From NCBI GenBank assembly GCA_038373865.1, contig JAXGGA010000039.1, forward strand, positions 248,001-312,000: a stretch of 64,000 nucleotides of DNA, given 5' to 3'. The DNA is from Uloborus plumipes (lineage: Eukaryota > Arthropoda > Arachnida > Araneae > Uloboridae). Position numbers and translations under genes: made by a program. The notes under the pieces were generated by a model, which saw only the letters and a list, made by a program, of their open reading frames with translations, was not told the origin of the DNA and did no database searches. This document shows positions 23,273 through 33,135 of this stretch, in pieces (position 1 is the stretch's first letter; each line of letters opens with the position of its first letter).

Positions 23273-24789
23273 ATCCGACATTGATAGTACCAAAAATTAA
23301 ATTATATGAAAAGGCTTTTTTACACCAAATTAGCAAAAGATTGCTAATTGCTGTTGATGAACGTGTGCGTTAATGATAGAATGGACTAAAATTTTTGAAA
23401 AATACTAAAAAAAAAATTACCCTTTCGGCTTGTAACCGTTTCGAGCGTTTTCCAAGAAACAAATAGTTATCAAACAAGCGTCCGTTATTTATTTACAATA
23501 GCTTATTTCACCGTGACTCGCTATCTACCAACTTAAAAACGAATAGATTAGCAGCTCAAGCCAAGTTTAATTGATATCGAAAGGAAAATTTATGTGTTAA
23601 AAAAGAAGTTGAAGAAATGTGAAATGAATAAGACAGATATACAATGTTTGACATTTGTTTTTGTTAAAATTTCTTACATGATCGAAAGCAAGTCTATATA
23701 ATTTAAGTGATAGAGGTGTTTTTATTTTCTTCTTCATAAAATGTGTAAAAGAAAGTATTGGATCAGTGAAAAATTGTCAATTTGGAAGAATTTACACGTT
23801 CTGATGTGTGCTGAATTCAATTTTATAGTTTATTTTTTTGGGGCGACTCTACCACAAAACTTACTGCGTAAATTGGAATGAAATTCGGTACATACATATA
23901 CCAACGAATATGTGGTTCAGTGCTGATTGGTTTTTGCCGCTAGTTCTTCCAAGTTTTTACATGCAAGAATGCAATGGAACGTTTTCAGCATAGCGTGATT
24001 ACTATGTCTGAAGAAGGTTCAGACGAAATCAAATAAAAATTGGCCCATAAGAAGCCTTCAGAAGATACGCCACATCATCGAGGAAGCAGAGCAATTGAAC
24101 TTTTTATTTTTCATTATTTGTGAGTGATGTATATCAAGAAGTAATGCAAGTATTCAGACAAAATTTTGTTTGTAGAAGAATCTTAAAGGTAGAGATGCTT
24201 ATTCATTTCTGGCGTTAATCAGCTCAGACATGGTTCTGTACCTTCGTTACAATCAGTATTTAAATGTGTAGTTGAATATAATACCATTTTTTCTCTTGAA
24301 ATTTCACCTCCCCTTCCACCACTTAGTTGTTACAAAGAAAGCAATAATTACATGACCTAATTTGATTTCAAACGTCCCCAATAACTCTTAAAGAAAATGT
24401 TCTAGAAGAAAATTGCCGGCTACGCGGTGATTAAACGGTATTCCGTTTTTGCAAAAGGCAAAAAAAAAGCCTTTACAGCAAATTTATTTGTTTAATTTCT
24501 TAGTGTGAAAAAAAGAAATAATCCAAAATATACTTTAAAAAAAACTAAAAAAATACGCTTTTAGAGTAAATCAAATTCAAAAGAAGATTTTGAAAACTGT
24601 TGAATATCCGCTAAGTTTACTTGCACTTATAATATGCATTTTGTGGACGATCGATGCCCTACTCAGAACTAATGGCAAATGCACTTATTATGCATCAACA
24701 TGCAATATAGTTTAGCCTTTAGTAATAATAATGGTTTTTAACATATTACTTTTACGTTTGTAAAGAACGTGAATTTTATCTTTGACTCA
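23273..24789. other. Interior of the foldback element, left part
   Basis: AT-rich DNA with no long frame and no motif I recognise. Frames extending out of the 16-bp array run on for only 35-40 codons. If a transposase ever existed here it is deleted or decayed beyond recognition. Confidence 0.5.
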
Positions 24790-25422
24790 CAAGGGGACCT
24801 TACAGGTTATCACTCACCGATTTTGATGAGTTTTATATATTATGTAGAGGGACCCACCCTAAGTATTTTAGCAAAAATATATTCCTCAATGCGCCTTAGT
24901 TTTTGACATATAACGATCCAAAGTTCAGCTCGAAGTTGTTACAGAGGTACGGTTGAGCAGTGGGCACAACAGCGGCCGTAGCCCAGTGAGCAAGGTCCCC
25001 CACTCCGACCGCTGGAGGTCTGGGGATCGAGTCCCGTGAATTAACAATATTAAAAATTGAAAAAAAAAATATTTTCTAAATGAATAAATAAATAAAATAA
25101 AAATGAATAATTAAACGATTTTCCATTAACTATCGAATTTTTTTCGATATTAAAGAAAAAAAAAATACGTCACGGGACTCGATCCCCAGACCTCCAGCGG
25201 TCGAAGTGGGGGACCTTGCTCACTGGGCTACGGCCGCTGTTGTGACCACTGCTCAACCGTACCTCTATAATAACTTCGAGCTGAACTTTGGATCGTCGTT
25301 ATATCTCGGAAACTAAGGCGCATTGGGGCATATCCTTTTGCTAAAATACTTAGGGTGGGTCCCTCTACATAATATATAAAACTCATCAAAATCGGTGAGT
25401 GACAACCTGTAAGGTCCCCTTG
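24790..25422. repeat. 633-bp palindrome with tRNA-like Pol III boxes in both arms
   Basis: The left arm (24790 to ~25045) and right arm (~25168 to 25422) are inverted copies with few mismatches around a ~120-bp AT-rich centre. Each arm carries a tRNA-like block: 'TAGCCCAGTGAG' (A-box-like) and, about 45 bases later, 'GGATCGAGTCC' (B-box-like), on the + strand near 24976-25036 and inverted near 25170-25234. This may be a tRNA-derived SINE or tRNA-like module captured in a foldback. It lies in the interior of the larger foldback element. Confidence 0.75.
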
Positions 25423-25794
25423 TCAGAGTTACATACCTACAAACAAACAAACAAAAAACAAACAAACCCACATGTGAAACTAATAAAAGCGTATTAAAAA
25501 GGAAGAAATTTAGCGTCCCTAGGCCCTAGTACAGCCCTGAATAAACTATGGCATTATTTTGGTACTTAAATAATTTAAGCGTTAGAAGAAATCAATTTAG
25601 TTACATTTTTGTTAATAAATTAAGCTAATTTTCTAAACTGTTACGTTTAAAAAAAGTTACTAAACAGGTGTATTTATCATATCGTGATAAGCTTATTAGT
25701 AAAATTGAGCTACATAATTAAGCTGCATTGAATTTGTGAATTGCTGGAAACATTAAATCTGTACTATGCACTTAGTGTCATTTAGGAACGGCTA

Positions 25795-26338
25795 TATTTT
25801 GGACTGGAAACATTTTGGACCGGCGGCCTTTCGGACCGGCGTTATTTTGGACCGGCGACATTTTGGCCCGGCGACCTTTTTGACCGGCGACATTTTGGCC
25901 CGGCGACATTTTGGACTGGCGACATTTTGGACCGGCGACATTCTGGCCCGGCGACATTTTTGACTGGCGACATTTTGGCCCGGCGACATTTTTGACCGGT
26001 GACATTTTGGCCCGGCGACATTTTTGACCGGCGACATTTTGGCCTGGCGACATTTTTGACCGGCGACATTCTGGCCCGCGACATTTTGGGCAGACGATAT
26101 TTTGGACCGGCGACATTTTGGCCCGCGACATTTTAGCCCGCGACATTTCGGCTCGGCGACATTTTGGACCGGCGACATTTTGGCCCGCGACATTTTAGCC
26201 CGCGACATTTTGGCTCGGCGACATTTTGGACCGGCGACATTTTGGCCCGCGACATTTTAGCCCGCGACATTTTGGCTCGGCGACATTTTTGCCGCGACAT
26301 TTTAGCCCGCGACATTTCGGACGCGACATTTTGACCCC
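25795..26338 (-). repeat. ~16-bp tandem array, right arm of foldback element
   Basis: Reverse complement of the left array: roughly 34 copies of 'gGaCcGGCGACATTTT'. Variants such as 'GCCCGCGACATTTTA' cluster near the outer end in a ~64-bp higher-order repeat (about 26110-26290). Together with the left array it forms the inverted ends of the element. Confidence 0.9.
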
Positions 26339-26343
26339 AAACC

Positions 26344-26540
26344 TTTAAATTTTCAATTTGAACATTTTTTCAATCAACATTGAACCGTTCAAGCAACCTT
26401 TCCCCACTTAATAACTTTTAAGTGAACCGTCCGAATTGAATAAACTTTTTTTTGTTCGAAAGATTTCGGAGAGACTCATTCTCATATTTCACTTTTCAAT
26501 TTGAACCATTTTTCGTTCAATGATGAACCGTTCAGAAAAA
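26344..26540. repeat. 147-bp satellite, continuation after the foldback element
   Basis: Contains the second part of the interrupted A unit (26352-26408) and then a B-type unit starting at 26409 ('aaccgtccgaattgaat'). The A/B alternation therefore continues in phase across the insertion. Confidence 0.85.
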
Positions 26541-26689
26541 AATTTAACATGAGCGCCTACTTTGAAATTTAAATTGAATGTTGATTCTGAACTTAAAGGC
26601 AGATTTCCTTCAACCAAACTTTGTAAAAAAATGGTTTTGATAAATAATGTATTGTAAAGTACTTTTCTGAATAATCTTCTGTGAGGACT

Positions 26690-27290
26690 CCTTTTCCGAC
26701 TCCGACTCCGCAAACATGGCGGAAATGCAATCTCAGAAAAAAAAATGACTGACTTGGCAGACAATTTTTTGTTTATTTATTTATTTTTTTTTTTTGTTTA
26801 ATTTATTATTATTTTTTTTTTTTTTTGGCAGACGGTTTTTTTTTTGTTTACAAAAATTTTTCATTCACGAGAGCATTTTATTCTTTATTTATATTTAACA
26901 ACTGGCAACGGATTAAAAATAAAATTCGAGACATTTTATTAACGAACGAGGTTTTTTTTTCTTTCTTTGATAAAATGTGTTTTGATGTTCTTTGTACTTT
27001 TATTTTATTTATTTTTTTTTTCTTTTGAAAACGATTGTGGAATTTTTCTACGGAAGAACTATAACAGTTACATTCTTTAAAAGGTGCGACAAAACTTTAT
27101 TTACTCGTTTATTTACTTTTTACGTGTCCATTTCATCTGATGAGAGGGGTATATTTTGCTTTTAGAAATCAGCTTTAAGTGCTATAAAGGTATGTTTGAC
27201 ATAATTTTCAGTTTCAGATATTCAAGAGAATATTGATCAGATGCTACAATGCCGATGTCGATGTATGGGAAAGTAGGCTCGTTTAGTTCT
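26690..27290 (-). repeat. Dispersed repeat, copy 2 (inverted relative to copy 1)
   Basis: The reverse complement of 27061-27290 aligns by eye with 14745-14960 ('gcctactttccc.tacatcg', 'catcggcatt.tagcatctgatcaat', 'agcacttaaagctgatttctaaaa'). The part at 26690-26765 ('gccatgtttgcggagtcggag') aligns with about 15230-15300. T-rich simple sequence separates the two blocks, as in copy 1. Confidence 0.65.
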
Positions 27291-27933
27291 TGACAGAACT
27301 TCTTGTTTAAAAATAAACTGAAAAGTGTTTTTTTATTAACGTTAGCAGTATTTAATATAACTATACTTAATGTAAGGTAAACAATCTTTAACTCGGAAGA
27401 CAAAAATCAATGCTGTTTTAGAAATAGTAAGCAAATCTCCGCAAGGCAATATTTAAATTAAATGTTTGTAATTTTTTACATAGTCACACATTGTGGAAAT
27501 TTGACTAAAAATAAACTTTGTTAAGTGACTATCTGCTACAAATGCAATAAAAAGCAGAATTATGTTTACAGTTAAAAAATGACTGTATAAAATATTATTA
27601 TTGATGAGCTACCTCAACAGTATGTAAAAGACACATTTTTAAATATCAATTAGAAAAACATAAAAATAAATATATGATTAAAAAAAAAAAAAAAAACATT
27701 TTTCCACGAATTCTCATATTTACGTTTTTTAAAATAAATCTATGCCTCTTTGATCACTAAAGGATTTTTTAAAACTGCTTGATGATTAATGGATCGTTTC
27801 ATGGCTCTTAGCCAAAAATTGTGCCGTTTGTTTCGAAAACCAGTCAAACGATATTTTTTTTAAATTTGATTTAATACTGCCTTACTACTTTTGGGGTAAT
27901 ATTTATGGGGACACGTTGGGAAAGCAGGAACAA
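27291..27933. other. Intergenic, no feature seen
   Basis: AT-rich sequence with a poly-A run near 27680-27696. No exon, TIR or transposase motif noticed. Confidence 0.5.
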
Positions 27934-28524
27934 TAGGGTGGAGCGAAAAAAATGAATTTTTGATTTTCTTGAACAGGTATCTTTCATTTACTGTGAATGA
28001 GGTTAAGTAACAATTCTGTAAAATATTTCACTTTTGTGACGTTATCTTTAGTCTGCGCATTTGGCCTAAAGTTTTGAAATTTTTGATTTTTTTTAGATTT
28101 TTCAATTTTTTTAAAAAAATATTGCAAATGATAAAACTAGTGACGGATGGTTATTAAATGGAAGAAAAAGGTTTGAAATATACAAGGAATTTTTTAAACC
28201 ATTTTAGAATATGATTTCAGTCTGCGCATTAGGCCCAAAATTCATCAAATTTTCCGAAATTTCCGATTTTTTCAACATTTTTTAACTCAGTACTTACTCT
28301 CAATACTCACTTGAAGTGTCTTCAGACCTGATTTTATTCATTTCGTTATTACTTTGATCCGTGCAACTCTTCGCTAGCTCATGTGGAACTATCCAGGACT
28401 CACCACGAGGAGGTGACTGCACTTCGAGTCCTACAAGTGAGCCCTTCCTACCCACCACTGCGAGCACATATTTACATTTCTTAGATACGTCTTTAACAGT
28501 TTAATTGTTCCTTTGCGTCGTAAA

Positions 28525-30170
28525 TTAATCAATATTTCTGTCAGATATCCTCGTTTTTACTAACCTTTTTATTTTCCTGTGATTACATACCAATTTTGAA
28601 GAGCTTGTGACCTATTTAACAGTTCTCTCAACTGATTGAGTCTTGAATGGAAGTTTAAAAAGAGCGCATTCAGAAATCATATTTAAATTCTCAGCTTCCA
28701 GTAATCTTTGTAAATATTGTGTTGTTAAATTACGTGTAAAAGGTGGCTTTGTAATTTCCACATCATGACAAGAAATCATATCGATGTATTCTGGTTTTTG
28801 ATTTGTGTATGTAATGTATAAAAATAGATTTTTATCTCTTCTTGGGATCTGAACTTGTTTGCTTGTTTGGTTTCTAGATTGAGCGTTGATGATACGATTT
28901 AAAACAAGTTTCTTTATATGCTCTCTCTTATGAACTAACTAGATTATTACCCGGCGTTGCCCGGGTGCTTATTAATACAACATAGCTCTAAAAATATTTG
29001 AATGAATTCTATCCACATGGGAATATAAAAACTTATTTCATGCTAAAATGAAATAGGTGAGCCTTAAATTGATAATTCATTGTTAATCGTAATCTTTGTT
29101 GGGAAATACTCCTATTTAATTGTGTTAAATTTCATCAATTTGGATGCTTAAAGGCTTATCTCTATTACTCTATTTAAAATTGAAAGAAAATGGCCATTTT
29201 GAGACAAAAAATTTAAATTTTGAGGTTTTTGAATTTTTTTTAGAATTTCAAAACCCGTCTATGTGAATTCTAGCACATGAAGGAACTTCTGTGCCAAGTT
29301 TGATGAAAATCCGACGAAAACTGTGGATTTGTATAAGGAACAAACATACATAATCCATTTTTATATATATTGATATCGATAACAGCATATTTCTAGGGTG
29401 CCAAGTATACATTGTTTTGAATGGATGTGAATACAATTTTCTGCTTCTTCCCGGAGAGATAAGTGTAACTCTTTATAATCTCACTAAAATTCATAGCTAA
29501 ATTAGTAACGTCTGCACTTCATCCTAAAAAAGCAAGGACACTTTTACCGCGAAAGTTACAAACTCTTTTAAAAATTATAGTCTAAAGATTATGTTTGCTG
29601 TAGTCAACATCTGGCTTGGGAAAGCTTTCTTGTGAGTCTTCTGTTTCATAATTTTTTGGATATTTTTCCAGTCAAAACTACCTTGCTCATCTCATGAAGT
29701 TACTGTTGCTCAGTACTTAAATCATTTTTATTGTCACCATCGATCTGATCAATGACAAACTCTATAGGTTCATATTGAACTGATTTAAAAGTATAACATG
29801 TTGTTTAGCTTCGTCCAACAGGCCCAAAAAATCACTTTGGTCCACTGGTAGGTCCATCTAGCTTTTGCAAAAAAATGCCGCAAATTAAGTTCATTCAAAT
29901 GTAATTGGCAAATATCCCATTACAGAGGTTTACCAAGTTTTTCTTCCAGTTTCCGCATTACACCTTTGTATTTTCCTGTCTTTGTAGTGCATCCATCAAA
30001 ACCAATGCAAACAATTTCCTACGCAAAGAAACACTTAATTGTTCCTGACTTGTCTAAGAAATGTAAATGTGTGCACTCATTGGTTGGAAGCAAAGAGGAG
30101 CGCGGGTGGCACCCAAAGTGCTGTCACTTCCTCGTGGTGAGTCCTGGGTAATTTCAATGAGCAAGCAAAG
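28525..30170 (-). pseudogene. Decayed transposon-associated protein of an unnamed arthropod family
   Basis: On the minus strand, from right to left, one reads HLHFLDKSGTIKCFF, then GFDGCTTKTGKYKGVMRKLE and KLGKPL, stop, WDICQLHLNELNLRHFFA. Further on come LDGPTSGPK, a degenerate 'SxWLTTAN' region near 29620, and (after the Helitron) YIDMISCHDVEITKPPFT. It ends LFKLPFKTQSVERTVK, stop, VTSSSKLVCNHRKIKR, with a final stop at 28525-28527. From memory, the order GxDG..NTG, (Q)W.(V)C.LH.NEL.LRHLF, LDG.T.GP, S.WLTTAN and QAVERCVKLVT recurs in a family of uncharacterised proteins repeated in arthropod and cnidarian genomes. In-frame stops and frameshifts make it a pseudogene. Being inside a TIR element, it is a candidate transposase. 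Confidence 0.65.
28939..29373 (-). mobile_element. 435-bp non-autonomous Helitron nested in the TIR element
   Basis: On the minus strand it begins TCAATATATATAAAAATGG preceded by A, and ends with the hairpin CCCGGGCAACGCCGGG, a short spacer, and CTAG followed by T. This is the canonical Helitron layout (5' TC, 3' hairpin and CTAG, insertion between A and T, no target duplication). It lies inside the decayed coding region and so came later. No Rep/Hel coding sequence, so it is non-autonomous. Confidence 0.8.
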
Positions 30171-30617
30171 AGTTGAGTAGTTCAAAGAAACAACAAAATG
30201 ATTAAGAAAATGTTTTGAAGGCACTTTAAGTAAATATTGAGAGGAAATATTAAATTATAAAAATTTTTGCTCAATATTGAAAATATCGGAAATTTCGGAA
30301 AATTTGATGAACTTTGGGCCTAATGCGCAGACTGAAATCGTAATCTAAAATGGTTTTAAAAAATTTCTTGTCTATTTCAAACCTTTTTCTTCCATTTAAT
30401 AACCACCCGTCACTAGTTTTATCATTTGCAATATTTTTTAAAAAAATTTGAAAAATATTAAAAAAATCAAAAATTTCAAAACTTTAGGCCAAATGCGCAG
30501 ACTAAAGATAACGTCGCAAAAGTGAAATATTTTACAGAATTGTTACTTAGCCTCATTCACAGTAAACGAAAGGTACCCGTTTACGAAAATCAAAAATTCA
30601 TTTTTTTCGCTCCACCC

Positions 30618-31740
30618 TAAGGAACAATAATTCCTGCAGAGTGCATAGCATTTTTCAGAATGGAAAACTAGGTATTATAGTCTAATATATGACAAGAAAT
30701 ATCAATTATGGCAGACGGTCCTAGCCGCCATTTTGGATAGAATTTCGCATGGGACAATAGGGGTCTTTTTAAGATTCCATCTGCATTTATTCAGGAACTA
30801 ATCCTGAAAAACTCAGCTAACTGTACAATTTTGGTAAATCGACTGCATGTTGGTAGGATTTATGTGCCAGCAAATAATCATTGCACCACGTCTTGAAAAA
30901 TGTTTATCAAAAACAAATGCTATCCCTTTCATATTAAATGGTAGAGTGATTAGTTTAACATTTGAGACAAAATAATTATTTGCTTCTTTAAGGGAAATAT
31001 TATAAAGCAAATAAATAATGCTAATCCACCGTGTAAATCAGACATGTCTGAAGAAAAGTTTTCGAGACAAAATAAATTTGTCTTCATTGACTTATAAATG
31101 ATTTCATTGTTTGAAATATGCCTTTCGCAGCAATAATTCAAAGCTTTTTTTCTTATATTTACGTTTTATTGCAGTGCACATTCGAATCTCTATTCGTTTT
31201 GGAGATATATGTGACAGAAAAAAATTAAATGAAAAATATTTTTTTTTCTTTCTAAGGCATCAAAAGAAACCGCTATTTTTTACTTTGAAATATCTCCAAA
31301 ACATATTTTTCCACTTTTGATTTCTTTACAATTTTTAACAACAAAAGTACGCCATTGTTGTTGTTTTTGCTCTTGTGTTTTTAAACATAACCACCCATGT
31401 ATTATATTATTTTATAATACACTTTTTCTTGGTTTTAATAAAATAAAAATCATAAAAACAGTATTGCGTTTAAACAATTCCTTTGAAAGTACTTTTAAGG
31501 CTCATTTTACAATAAATATCAGCTAAACACAATCTGGCGTTAATTTTAAAATTGCAAAAATTCAAATAAATAAATAAATAAATAAATAATAAGATGCGTG
31601 CATTTAAAAGTGTTACTAGTTTGAGTTTAAAAAAATAAATCACATGATTAGAGACCGCGCAGCATTATCAAACATTATTTATTGGTAATAGTAGGGTTGT
31701 ATAAAAGAAAAGGTTCCAAACGATACTGTGGGTCTAAATG
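30618..31740. other. Intergenic, no feature seen
   Basis: AT-rich DNA with a short (AAAT)n run near 31566-31588. Small reading frames exist on both strands but show no family motif, codon bias or splice context. Confidence 0.5.
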
Positions 31741-31743
31741 AAT

Positions 31744-33135
31744 AGGGGAGAGCGAGGCTAAGAGTTCCGTTTTTTAATCATGCTCAAAATTCGTTTTAAA
31801 AACTTAGTTCTAGAATTAATATTCCGAGGTTAAAACCTAGTATTATATGTCCCTTTATATACAGACTGTTTTTTGAGGTCTATTTCGTAAGATTTTTTAA
31901 TAACTAATTTTATAGCAAGTAAAGCCGAAAAGGAACAACCAACCCCGACTTGGGGTAAGTTGTTCCGTGGGTGGGACAAATTGTTTTGAGATTAACAAGA
32001 CGATGAACAACGATGTTGATTTCGAATTTAACGACGTTGCGAGATGAATAACTCATTAAGAACATAATTTGTGAAAAAAAAGTGGTTGATATTAGTATGA
32101 ATTTATTTAAGGGTTACAACAATATCGTTTAAATAATCAATTGGTTTCTCATACTTATTTCGACTTTTTTTCTTTTTGTTCTTACTTTCTAGCAATAATA
32201 ATTCGTGTACGTAAAGGTTTAATGGCTAGTTTTTAAGCACAAATACACATAATAATGAACAGCTCATCCGTATGAATAAAACAAAGAATTTGTATGTATG
32301 TGTGTGCATGTTCCCCACATACCACGTATGTGTGTGTGTATGTTCCCCACAGTTTACATCGGATCTGGAACATATTTGGCAGGGAAGTACTTGAGCACCA
32401 GGGAAGGGTCGTGAGAGGGTTTTTGAACGCCAAAAAAAGTACCGAACCGTTCGAATTTTAATTTGAGTACCAAAAAAACGGTGTTAAATGGCTTTTCAAC
32501 CCGAAATAATTATCGGATCTTCTCGATTACAGTCTCATTGGAAAGATTGAAGAAAATACGTTCTAAAGGGATTTTCCTCGTGCAGCTTTGGAAATTACTA
32601 ACAGCTAACTTCACCTGGAAAAAAATTTACATGCGTTCTTAAGTTAGCAAAAATCAATTTTAAATTGGATTTTTAGAAATAGTCTGCACTAATTAAAAAA
32701 AAAAAAATCACCATTTTTTTCTTGAGCGTAAACAAATAAAATTCTTGCTATTGCTTTGAGGCGTTTCCTGTTACTGGGGGATTTAAATTTTTTTTGGCGA
32801 GTGATTTCTTTTTTGTACTGGATGTCTGCAAAATATCAACTTTAGTAATCTAAGCTAAGGTAATTGGTTTAGTCTTCAGTTATAACAGGGACTAATCTAG
32901 AACTTTAATACATCTATCTGATAATATACATCTATCTGATAGACTGAATATTTTTTAATTTATTTTTGGTGAAAGTGTACCATCTTACTTTCGGTCTTTC
33001 ACAGTTACATATAATATTTATTTATGTGTGTATTTAGTTATTGCATCACTGGTACAGAAGAATAGGGTAAGTTGCTAATTCGGGCCAGTTGCTAATTTTT
33101 CTGGGGCAATCCAAAAAAGGGAACAACTTGCCCCA
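31744..33135. repeat. Remains of a 'GGGGtAAGTTG' type transposon
   Basis: Starts with 'taggggagagcgaggctaagagttcc', very like the end of the 44581 element. It holds 'ggggtaagttgttccg' (about 31952) and, farther right, 'agggtaagttgctaattcgggcc' (about 33064) and the inverse 'ggaacaacttgcccc' (about 33120). No matching right-hand end could be fixed. It is probably a decayed element or two fragments. A 'gtatgtgtgtg..ttccccaca' duplication lies at 32295-32350. Confidence 0.4.

Larger units (their letters stand above)
22687..26343. mobile_element. 3,657-bp foldback-like element with tandem-repeat inverted ends
   Basis: The ends are GGTATACGCCCAAAATGTCG (left) and, on the minus strand, GGTTTGGGGTCAAAATGTCG (right). 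An 8-bp duplication, TTTAAATT, flanks it (22679-22686, 26344-26351). Each end is a long array of a ~16-bp repeat, forward on the left and inverted on the right, like Drosophila FB elements in layout. Removing the element and one TTTAAATT restores a 147-bp satellite unit. The 8-bp duplication fits hAT or P rather than mariner. I recognise no transposase in the interior, so it is probably non-autonomous. Confidence 0.85.
27936..30617 (-). mobile_element. TA-flanked DNA transposon with ~600-bp inverted repeats
   Basis: Ends AGGGTGGAGCGAAAAAAATG on both strands (left end from 27935; right end inverted, ending at 30618) are flanked by TA. The arms stay similar for about 350 bp ('ctttagtctgcgcatttggcc' left, inverse right). 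After a break they match again around 28356-28520 and 30010-30190 ('ccaggactcaccacgaggagg' type). The body encodes a decayed protein on the minus strand and contains a later Helitron insertion (28939-29373). Without it the element is about 2.25 kb. I cannot assign it to a named superfamily. Confidence 0.75.

Noticed and set aside
22610..23373. Long overlapping + strand frames rich in M, S, K, C and R
   Set aside because: They are by-products of a ~16-bp tandem repeat read in three frames, matched by equal frames on the other strand of the right array; there is no protein signal.
24968..25040. Possible true tRNA gene
   Set aside because: A- and B-box-like words are present but I could not fold a convincing acceptor stem and anticodon arm; better read as a tRNA-like part of a repeat.
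25778..26315. Long minus-strand frames with the same peptide pattern
   Set aside because: Inverted copy of the same tandem repeat in the right arm of the foldback element.
22687..26343. CRISPR array from regular short repeats
   Set aside because: The repeats have no unique spacers, and the genome is eukaryotic.
28008..30540. A long non-coding hairpin RNA gene from the similar arms
   Set aside because: The arms are the ends of a transposon with TA duplication, which explains them more simply.
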